Assembly (NCBI GenBank): GCA_009363875.1 | Contig: CM018690.1 | Span: 14,787,971 to 14,851,970 of the forward strand | From: Mikania micrantha | Lineage: Eukaryota; Streptophyta; Magnoliopsida; Asterales; Asteraceae | Direction: 5' to 3' | DNA length: 64,000 nucleotides | Part shown: positions 48,368 to 57,860 of the stretch, piece after piece | Layout of the letters: each line of letters starts with the position of its first letter | How positions within the stretch are numbered: position 1 is the stretch's first letter | Made by a program: the position numbers and the translations under genes | The notes under the pieces: model-generated | What the model was told of the DNA's origin: nothing | What the model saw: only the letters and a program-made list of their open reading frames with translations | Database searches by the model: none

Positions 48368-50005
48368 AACTAGCCGAAGGTACTGTAAAAAGATGAGGGT
48401 ACTTAAGCTTCATCTGGTCTTCACATTCCCAGGTGAACTCAGCACCACGTTTGCCCTCCCATCGTACCTTTACGATCGGGATTCGACTACGTTTAAGTTT
48501 CTTGACTCCATGATCCATGATTTCGACCGGACGTTCTATGAATTGCATGTTGTTTTGAATCTGTATGTCTTCCAGTGGAATCTGAACATCATGATCTGCC
48601 AAGCATTTCTTAAGATTCGATACATGAAATGTATCGTGAACATTGCTTAGCTCCACCGGAAGTTTGAGTTTGTAGGCTACGGGACCAATCCTTTCCAGGA
48701 TCTCAAAAGGTCCAACGTACCTTGGTGCAAGTTTCCCTTTCTTCCCGAATCGGACAACGCCTTTCCAGGGAGAAACCTTGAGTAAGACTCGGTCACCGAC
48801 TTGAAACTCAAGCGGTTTCCGACGTCGATCGGCATAACTCTTCTACCTATCTCGTGCGGCCTTAAGCTGTGATTGAATGATTGTGATCTTGTCTGTTGTT
48901 TCTTGAATGAGTTCAGGTCCTACGACCTATGAGTCACCAACCTCGGTCCAGCAGACCGGTGATCGGCACTTCCTACCATACAAAGCTTCAAATGGTGCAC
49001 ATTGAATGCTTGTGTGGTAGCTATTGTTATATGAAAACTCGATAAGTGGAAGATGAGTGTCCCAACTCCCACCAAAGTCGATCACACAAGAACGAAGCAT
49101 GTCCTCGAGTGTTTGGATAGTCCTTTCGCTTTGACCGTCGGTTTGGGGATGATACGCCGTGCTAAGAATAACACGAGTTCCCAAAGCCTTTTGCAATGAT
49201 TGCCAAAAGCGAGAAGTGAAACGACTATCACGATCAGAAATGATTGATGTTGGTGTACCATGACGTGCAATGATTTCGTTGATGTACAGAGTGGATAACT
49301 TCTCCATTTTGTAATCCTCTCGGATAAGGAGAAAATGAGCAGATTTGGTGAGTCGATCAACGATCACCCAAATCGAATCGAAACCTCGCGGAGTTCTTGG
49401 CAACTTAGTTATGAAATCCATGGAAATTTGCTCCCATTTCCATTTAGGAATTTCAGGTTGCTGCAGAAGTCCCGAAGGCTTTTGATGCTCTGCTTTGACT
49501 TTTGAACATGTTAGACACTTCCCCACGTACAATGCTATGTCTTTCTTCATTCCCGGCCACCAATAAGATGTCCTTAAGTCTTGGTACATCTTATCTGCTC
49601 CAGGATGAACTGAGTATCGCGACTTATGAGCCTCATCACAGATGAGTGTGCGCAATTCTTCAGACTTTGGAATCCAAATGCGGCCGTTGAGATATAACAC
49701 CCCATGCGAAACGAACCGTCTTTCTTCTTGACAAAGAGAACCGGAGCTCCCCATGGAGAGAAACTCGGTCTTATGAAACCTTTGTCTAGGAGTTCTTGAA
49801 GTTGACTAGACAGTTCCTGCATCTCAGACGGTGCTAATCGATACGGTGACTTCGCCACTGGGTTTGCTCCAGGGAAGAGATCAATTCTAAACTCCACTTG
49901 TCGGACTGGTGGTAGTCCAGGCATGTCTTCTGGAAATACATCTGGATAATCTCTGATAACTGGAACATCTCCAACTGCTTTCTTTTCAGGTTTCTTCTCT
50001 ACCAC
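48366..50005 (-). pseudogene. Ty3 pol remnant: RT start, integrase, chromodomain-like end
   Basis: The reading begins with the N-terminal part of reverse transcriptase (PDVFPEDMPGLPP, RLAPSEMQ, ending KKKDGSFRM near 49715). It then jumps directly to the integrase zinc region (LYLNGRIWIPKS, then CLTC). The RT catalytic core and RNase H are missing. Integrase follows with MDFITKLP, IISDRDSRF and TDGQSERTIQTLE carrying the D, D and E. The C-terminus (VKVRWEGKRGAEFTWE) is chromodomain-like, ending at 48366. In-frame TAG codons interrupt the integrase tail near 48930 and 48843. It cannot supply reverse transcriptase. Confidence 0.9.
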
Positions 50006-50038
50006 GTGTGCCAGGAACGCATAGTATTTCTTCTTCAG

Positions 50039-51661
50039 CTACTTCCTAGCCTTGATGCACGATACAATCTTCAATCCGCGGCAGGGTTTCTCGCCGTAAA
50101 CTAACATCGTTTCGCCGGACGGTAGAGGAATTCGAATAAGTTTCTCCGAGCATACGATTTCGGCATTGTTTTTGGATAACCAATCCATTCCTACTACAAC
50201 TTCGATGCTTCCGAGAGTCATAGGAATAAGATCGATGAAGAAAAGATGGTCGTTTAATCTTAATTCACAACCATGTATTATAGAATCTACAACTATGGTC
50301 TTACCATTGGCTACTTCTACGGTATAGGGAGCAGTAAGTATAGATGGTGACATATCAAGCAAAGAAGCAGTATGAGCAGAGATAAAGCTTTTATCAGCAC
50401 CAGTATCAAATATGATAGAAACATAATGACCATTGATGAGAAATGTACCAGTGACGACTGCCGGCTCCTCGCGTGCTTCGGTAGCTCCGATAACAAAGGC
50501 ACGAGCAGTAGCAATGTTGTTACTGAGACGTGGACATTGATTCCTGAAATGCCCCTCTGCTCCACAGTTATAACAGGCCCTTCCACCTGTAGCAGTAGGA
50601 GTAGCAGTGACAGTTGTTGCAGCAGCAAGATGAGCAGATCGGCATGTAGCTGCCAAGTGTCCCATCCTTCCACACTTGAGACATTTTCTGCACGGAATGG
50701 TAGGTATATGATGGTATTGGCATTTGGTGCAGAGTGGGTACTGGCCAGTATAGGGCTTTCTGGCAGTAGCAGGTTGTGGCATAGCAGTAATAGGTGTGGC
50801 ATGAGTGGGTGTAGCTGCAGTCAGAGCTGCAAAATTCTTGATAGTCTTTTGCTTCTTTTTCTTGTGATGGTGTTGTTCAGGCTTCTTGCCTTCTTCGATC
50901 TGTGCTATCTTGTATCCCTTTCGGGTGAGCACTCCAGACTTAACATATTCTTCAGTGAGTGTAGCCCCAAGCTGAATTGCTGCCTCCAGAGTAGTGGGGT
51001 TGTTCCCCATAGCAGTTCCTCTAACAACTAGAGGTAAGCCCTCAATGTACTTCTCTATCCTGCGGGATAGAGGAGTAACCAGATGTGGCACTAAAATGCA
51101 CAACTCATGGAAACGAGTTGTATATTTTGAGCTCTCACCACTGTCCTGTACCAGATTCCACATCTCCACCTCAAGTTTCTTCAGCTCGTGTCGTGGACAA
51201 AACTTTTCCACAAGTAGATTCTTGAAACCTTCCCAAGGTAAGGCCAAGGCAACTTCTCTTCCTCTGGTGTTTTTCTCAGAATTCCACCAGGTGAGTGCAC
51301 CTTTGTGAAAAGCGCTTGAGGCCATCTTGACCTTCAGATTTTCTGGACTTCCTGTGAAATCAAGGATATCCTCCATGCTCTCCAGCCATTGTAGTAGACC
51401 GGTAGCTCCCTCAGTACCAGCATACTTAGGAGGCTTAGCATCATTGAACTGCTTGAAAGTGAAGTTAGCAGTTCCAGTGTTGTTGGTGTTGGAGTTGTTT
51501 GCTGAGTCACTGGTACTTCCCCGAAGATTCTGGGTGATATCAGTGACCATGCCCGGAATGACATCTCTCATATGTAAAGCGATGGCTCGGGCAATCTTGT
51601 TGATCTCATCATCGTTGCCACTTGTTGAACCCCCTCCGTTAGGATCACGTCGGGGAGGCAT
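50039..51661 (-). CDS. Ty3 Gag-protease frame
   Basis: The open frame starts MPPRRDPNG at 51661, a typical Gag start in this clade; a slightly earlier ATG exists at 51679. A capsid-like region (LQWLESMEDI, ALTWWNSEK) is followed by two zinc knuckles (CLKCGRMGHLAATC and CYNCGAEGHFRNQC). An aspartic protease follows with DTGADKSFIS and the downstream VGMDWLSKN. The frame closes with TAG at 50041-50039. The bases after it continue in the same frame into reverse transcriptase (a few codons, then FLAHVVEKK), so a single nonsense change appears to have split gag-pro from pol. Capsid packaging and polyprotein cutting are the expected roles. Confidence 0.88.
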   Translation of the reverse strand: MPPRRDPNGGGSTSGNDDEINKIARAIALHMRDVIPGMVTDITQNLRGSTSDSANNSNTNNTGTANFTFKQFNDAKPPKYAGTEGATGLLQWLESMEDILDFTGSPENLKVKMASSAFHKGALTWWNSEKNTRGREVALALPWEGFKNLLVEKFCPRHELKKLEVEMWNLVQDSGESSKYTTRFHELCILVPHLVTPLSRRIEKYIEGLPLVVRGTAMGNNPTTLEAAIQLGATLTEEYVKSGVLTRKGYKIAQIEEGKKPEQHHHKKKKQKTIKNFAALTAATPTHATPITAMPQPATARKPYTGQYPLCTKCQYHHIPTIPCRKCLKCGRMGHLAATCRSAHLAAATTVTATPTATGGRACYNCGAEGHFRNQCPRLSNNIATARAFVIGATEAREEPAVVTGTFLINGHYVSIIFDTGADKSFISAHTASLLDMSPSILTAPYTVEVANGKTIVVDSIIHGCELRLNDHLFFIDLIPMTLGSIEVVVGMDWLSKNNAEIVCSEKLIRIPLPSGETMLVYGEKPCRGLKIVSCIKARK

Positions 51662-51837
51662 TCTACGAATAGAAACCACAAGCGGGTCAGTAATGAGGAA
51701 AGATACAATTGAATTTGCATGATAAAGTTAGTAATATATCAATACTACTAATATTATCATTCAATTGTAATATGATCCAGTACACGTATAAGTAATCAAC
51801 TTATTTGCATACTTCTCATGTGAATATGTACGATGTC

Positions 51838-52000
51838 TCATGATCTCTCTCCACCAAACCTACACACTGACACTTTCCCGATATACCTAAGATAGCTTAT
51901 ATATAGGGCATACGAAAGGGTCAAGCAAACTGCCAGCCCAGACGCCATCCCACCACCGCTTCGATATACCACGATCATGTCCTTGTTAGCATTTGGCAAC
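51838..52000 (-). promoter_or_regulatory. TATA-like module upstream of gag
   Basis: In element orientation a CGAAGCGGTGGTGGGATGGC block is followed by GTATGCCCTATATATAAGC, an excellent TATA match about 240 bases upstream of the gag start. It resembles the LTR modules at 47550 and 48060. A weaker variant with TATATATAAGC lies at about 52405-52480. A promoter function is inferred only. Confidence 0.45.
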
Positions 52001-52768
52001 ATGTTTGTACTGATTTCCAAGTATGTTCCATTGATTAAGAATCCCATGATCTTTGATCAACTTGAACTATGATTGAATCCATGATTGAATTATGATTGAG
52101 TTATGTGTGCACCTACTAACAGTTGTTAACATGTAGAACTACATCATACATGTGCTCTACACTTTCCCGTTAACCTATGTTAGTAAATATTAGTCATGTA
52201 ATCACTTAAGAATTTCACTTAAGGTTTACATTGAAAGAATGTTCACAACTTGATTGATTGACCACAATGTTTGACTCATCCATGTTTGAATAGCACAATG
52301 ATTGTATTCCAAATGTTTGTACCTCATATGTTTGACTAATGTTCAATGATTCCAGTTGTTCCCGAATATTCACTTCAAATACGAACACCGGATTCCCCCT
52401 GACATACCAAAATAAGCTTATATATAGAGCAAGCTCTCACCGCCCACCACGTACCTCAGCACGTCAGTGTTAAGCCGCCGTTTGTATTTGGAGCTAAGAT
52501 TCCAACTCTTGATTGATTATGATTGATTCATGATTGTCTCTTGTTCTATGACTATGATTATGATTGTGTAAACCATGGTTCTTAATTTACTTGAAATTAA
52601 TACCTTAGGTTTCTGTATATGTGTCCTAGGTTGATTAACCTAGGTTCCCAATACTTACAGTATTGAGTATTATGATCTCCATGTGTGAACTTCAACTAAA
52701 GAATACTGTAACACATATTCTAAGTCATGAAGTCCTAATGATAATGAACACCTGAATATGATAACATG

Positions 52769-53038
52769 ATAAGGATTTCAGATCAAAGATTCTAAGAATA
52801 CCGATCTTTGCCTCTAAATTCCTCTCATGACCATGATAAGGATTTCAGATCAAAGATACTAAGAATACAGATCTTTGCCTCAAAATTCCTCTAATGAACA
52901 TGATTGAGAATTTCAGATCAAGGATACGAAGAATACAGATCCTTGCCTCTGAAATCCTTTGATGAACTCTGATTGAGAATTTCAGATCAAGGATACTAAG
53001 AATACAGATCCTTGCCTCTGAAATCCTTTAATGAATAT
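52769..53038 (-). repeat. Four tandem hairpin repeats in the retroelement leader
   Basis: Units begin at 52769, 52835, 52902 and 52971, each 66-69 bp. Each carries two nested inverted pairs: ATTTCAG with CTGAAAT, and CAAGGAT with ATCCTTG (CAAAGAT with ATCTTTG in the first two). Each can therefore fold into a stem-loop. They sit between the primer site and gag. Confidence 0.85.
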
Positions 53039-53280
53039 GTGTTGAGGACTTTTAGTTTGGATTCTAAAATTATAGAATTCCAATCCAAATTCCTTGACTC
53101 GATCTCTTAATCTTAGAAAAGTATCCCTAAGATCTTTCAAGCTCAATGTAGACTTAATGCTTACTTAAGTTTACTTAGATCCTAAGTATCCTCAAGCCTA
53201 CAGCACTTAGTCCTATGGGGTAGCTTAGGTTATAGTCTAGGTTGTTAATTATTGGGTTTTTCCTATTTCTCTACAACCTT

Positions 53281-53294
53281 GGCTTTGATACCAA
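53281..53294 (-). other. Primer binding site of the Ty3 element
   Basis: TTGGTATCAAAGCC lies two bases from the 5' LTR end (53297). It resembles the initiator tRNA-Met primer site TGGTATCAGAGC. Confidence 0.8.
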
Positions 53295-53296
53295 CC

Positions 53297-56200
53297 TGTC
53301 ACACCCCTGCGCCGCGTGCGGAATCCACGGCGCGGTGACGTATGAACGGTTGAATCATGCACAAGTATTGAATAAGAACAACCACAATGGATTACTAAGT
53401 TTCATAATGTTTAGACAGTTGTTTAGTTACAGACAATATATCTACCAAAATAATGACAACTACAGACCCAAAATATAGTTTACAAAATAAAACTTCAAAC
53501 AAGACAATTAAACAATCAGGATTTAGTGTGTTTCTAATCCATCCTAGCATGTTTCTTCATCTTGTTCTATCTTAGAATGGTCTCCTTAGTTGTCCTTTAG
53601 AAAGTCTTAAACCTGATTACCTGAAACACGTGAAAAGTAACTGTCAACTACAAAAGTAGTTGGTGAGAACAACAGGTTTAACAATTGTAAATGTGAATTT
53701 GTATTGTAAGGCATATGAATAAAGCAATAAATGAATTACATGGATGAGTTGCAACCCAAACTAACATCAAGTCTGTAAAACGTGTGCAAACAGTCAAAAG
53801 ACTGTTTACTAGAAAAGCCAACATATAATCAAGTCCCAAAATACGTTTGGAGTTAGAAAATGTATTAGCAACTTTGATAAAAACCATAACGAAACCAAAC
53901 CTGCAGTTAGCTTATAAAACAAATTTAAAAGCTAACTCCATTTTGGTATGCCCCAATGTGTCCGCTTTCCCTTGTTGTGATCACCCAGTACTAATGCTAA
54001 TGAATATGTAACTTGATGTGGATATAAGTTTGTTCACAACAGTGGACACCATGCTTTTGAACTTTTCTTTAAACCATTGATTAATGCCTTATTTGATAAC
54101 ATGATTTGAAAACCTTGTTTGAATACCATGAATTGAATCCTTTGTTTGAATGCCATGAATTGAATCCTTTGTTTGAATGCCATGAATTGAATCCTTTGTT
54201 TGAACAACGTCATGAAAACTATGGATTGAATACCTTGTTTGAAACCTTTGATTTGATACCGAGAATAGTGACCTTGTATAGTAACAAGGTTTATAACATA
54301 TTACTTTCGAAAACACGAGTTTATAACAAAAGAGTTTATAAAATCCATTATTTAAAAGTGTTTATCATTAATAAAACCATTTGAGTAAATCTGCTATAAA
54401 ACAGTTCAAAGAATCTTTGTAAAACCTTTTTTTTAGTAGAAAGAGTTTAATAGTTGATACATCCTTTAAAACAGTTGATGAATCCCTTGGATTTGTACAT
54501 TGAACCTGTAATGTTTGTAGAATACATACATCTTGTATCATGAAATATATATGTAAGAGAAGTATTTGTTCACGTGTTCCACCCCAAAACAGTTGAAAAA
54601 CAGTAAAAGAGGGGCTATGTTCTCACCTGTCTGCAGTAGACTCTGAACTATAACAAATAGCAAGTAGCAAACAGGACTTCTAACTGGTTCCTATATCATT
54701 GTAATCATACATAAGATATAAGATTTATGATTGTATAGACTTTGATTCATTGTTTGACTTGTGTTATCATGAACTTGGTTTACTCTTGAATAACTTGATC
54801 TTATGTTTGGAAATGTTATACGAACTTGAAAGTCATGATTGAGTTACTTGTTTGATAATTGATTCATGAAAAGAATGTGTAATGTTCTTTTATGCACAAC
54901 TTGTATGCATAAAATAATAAGTGTTGATGATGTTTGATGACCATTGTTTAACATGTAATTAAGGAAATGTCCCAATTGTTTTGAGTCTTTGGGATTGTGA
55001 CTTGACCTCATACTTATGTTAAGTTATGAACTTAAACCGAATGAGATCAATTCACAACTTCTTTAAGTTGTGGGCCGAACATTGGGCTTTGAGCCCATGT
55101 AATCATGGTGGTCTTTAAACAAAGTCCTTGGCCCTTATTAAATTAACAATGGCCCAATTGAGTGTGGTGTTGGGCTCTAATGGTTCGAGCGAATAATTTG
55201 GCCAAGTGTGGTCTACTTGGGCCAATTAGTCTAAGTGGAACTCAATGTGGTTTCACTATTGGGCCGAGAGTCCTATTGGGCTTGATCGAATCACATGGTC
55301 CGCATGTATTCGAATTGGGCCAGTGGTTTTGTTGTTGGGCCGAATAGGATTGAATTGCGCCGATCGTAAACTAGTTATCCCCCCTTTTTAATCCAAACCA
55401 GCGAACCTATTGCTCAAATAAACAAAGGTTCGGCCATGTGATGGTATAGCTTAGGTTCGTGAACATGGAAGGGTTCGTAGGTGCCATAAGGTTCGGTTAA
55501 ATCTTCAACAGCGAATAAGGTTCGGTGGTTTTGGATGGTATTAGGTTCGGAGGGGTTCGGTGACATCAGGGTTCGGCTGAAGTGATGAAGGGTTCGTGCC
55601 CATCGATGGTGGTTCGCCGCTTACGGTGTCCAAAGGTTCGGCAGTTAAGGTGACGAACCTAGGGTTCGCTGCATGCATGCAAAGGTTCGTGGAATCCTCG
55701 TGGGTTCGGCTAATCATGGAACAAGGTTCGGCTGATGTGTAATGGTTCGTCTGGCTGATTATGGTTCGGTGAGAGTTCGTGGAATCTCCTAAGGGTTCGG
55801 CTGATAGTCTACGAACCATGCAGGTTCGTGAACCCACATTAAGGTTCGACTCTTGTAGATGAGGGTTCGGCTACAAGCTGTATCCAGCGAACCTGTAGGC
55901 TTTCGTCCTCCTCATCCGATCTAACCTACGGTTTAGGGTTTCTCATGATATTGCTGCATGTGTATGAGTCCTCGTGGGGGTTGGGGCTCGACTAGAATAA
56001 GTTGGGAGCCGGCTAAGCATCAAATTCGAACAACACAACAAAAACCCTATTTTTCGTGTTCTTTCAAGACCCATACCTCGTTTTTGGCCCGATGAAAACT
56101 CAGATCAGTTGTACTTCTGTGTAGGGAATGTCAAGAGCTTCGCGTAGGTTCAAGAATCACCGGAATCCGTCAAGAAACGAAGGAGATATGCGCGTTTGAA

Positions 56201-56423
56201 GTTCGGTTTTCTAGTGAGAAGGTGGAGAACGAAATTCTAGAGAGAGTTAGGGTTGTTGGTGAATTAAATGAGGAAAATAGTACATACTTGTTCCTGATTA
56301 ACGGAAATCCTACAACACACAAACACAATCATGAACATATGAATCACATTGACTGATTGGACATAGATACACATTGTTCTAACATTGTTTATGACTACCA
56401 TGACTAAATGTACAGAGGTTACA
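53297..56423 (-). repeat. Ty3 5' LTR with internal deletion
   Basis: 3,127 bp. It matches the other LTR at both ends (TGTAACCTCTGTAC start, GGGTGTGACA end) but jumps at 56280/56281 from the sequence corresponding to 44051 straight to that corresponding to 48190. The missing native sequence is about 555 bp and includes a TATA-like module. Confidence 0.88.
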
Positions 56424-57803
56424 TATAGAGTTACTCAAAATCATTTTCTTTCAGTAACAAAAAACAAACAAAATCATCACAAATAACACAAAATTAAGGC
56501 CATGGGAGAAGATCAAAAGAAAACTTACTGATGATGGTTCCGGTGATGGTGATCCAACGATAAACGACGAACTCCGATTGAAATATCTGTTGTAGAATAC
56601 GATTCACAGATTTAACTTCCTCATTTTGTGTGATGATTCCAATGATTCACCTGTGTCACGATTCAAGAAGATTGAGGGAGACGAGCCACATATTGAAGGG
56701 TTGATTGTTGAAGATGAATTTTGGAGGGGAAGTAAACGGTCTACATGTGATGTAGAATTGCAATCGGCGGATGCCTAAAATAAAGGGATGCCCTTTTACT
56801 TTCCTTACAAATTTTGGGGTAAATTGTAGTTTTAAATTATTTCTTTAGATCTATAGTTTAAGAATGAGTTTCATTTATTTCGAATAAACAGTTAAATTAG
56901 GTAGAACACAGGTGTCATGTGTTTCTGTTTTGCACTTTTGTTCCACATCATTTACGCTCAATGACATTAAGAAGTTGCCTGTATCAACTCAGAAAACCCC
57001 AAAAATCCCCACTAATAAGATTTTATTGCTATGATTCTCAGTTTCAATTTCTTGAGCATTCAATTAGTCAAACTTATACAAAATTTCAAAAAGAGTACGA
57101 AGAATCTGAACATATTCAAGATCATCTGCTATTACACAAAAAAAATGAGATAACAAAAAACTCCGTGTTAATTGAAAAGCCCTAATTGCAGGCAAGATCA
57201 TATTGCAGATCATCAAATTAGTGAAACAAAATTTTCAAAGATTGATGAGAAGGTGTGACTAATCGAAGCATAATCAAGATATCGGAGACTGCATACTTCA
57301 TAACCTAAGAAGATTACTAATCAAGCAAATTGAAAGGCAACAGTTCCGGTTGAGCAAAGAAGACGACTCGTCAGACGTACCTTAGATTCAAAGTAAAATA
57401 GAATCCAGTGATGGCAAAAAGGCCGTCGAGGAACAACTTTGAAGCCGGAGAGAGCGATGTCTGCAAGAATTTGAACAATACTTACTTCATACAATACGTG
57501 ATGGATGACGGTGTGAAATCCAGAAAAGCGTGAGGGACGGGTATTGCGATTGTGGTGTAGTTGACGGCGAGAGTGGCGGAGATAACGGAATAGGGACGGC
57601 AACGGTTGTTGTAGGAGGGACACGGTGACAAACTTGACGGAAATCGGATGTAAAGTAATTTTTTATAACATTAGCATTAGCATCTTATGCTAATGTTAAA
57701 AAAAATTGCGTCACTAATTTAAGTAAATTATATCATTATTTCTTTAATCTTATTTCTTATTTCTTGATGCCCACATGTCTATATAATATTATTATTGTTG
57801 TTG

Positions 57804-57850
<47 letters not shown>

Positions 57851-57860
57851 TTTCTAAATA
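56424..57860. repeat. Array unit 5, right part
   Basis: The unit resumes at TATAG then AGTTACTCAAAATC exactly where the left part stopped. Plus frame from 56919, minus frame 57623-57321. The end of the unit lacks about 35 bp present elsewhere (CGGATCAAAGGCGCCCTGA and what follows). Confidence 0.95.

Larger units (their letters stand above)
41067..56423 (-). mobile_element. Ty3/gypsy retrotransposon splitting array unit 5
   Basis: The element spans 15,357 bp with duplication TATAG on both sides (41062-41066 and 56424-56428). In element orientation: 5' LTR 56423-53297, primer site TTGGTATCAAAGCC at 53294-53281, leader with hairpin repeats, Gag-protease, a deleted pol, purine tract at about 48343-48333, and 3' LTR 48332-41067 with a nested solo LTR. 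The outermost base at 41067 reads A instead of the T seen at the inner LTR copy (53297). The pol domains point to a chromovirus of the Tekay/Del type, judged from the C-terminal chromodomain-like segment. It is not autonomous. Confidence 0.93.
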
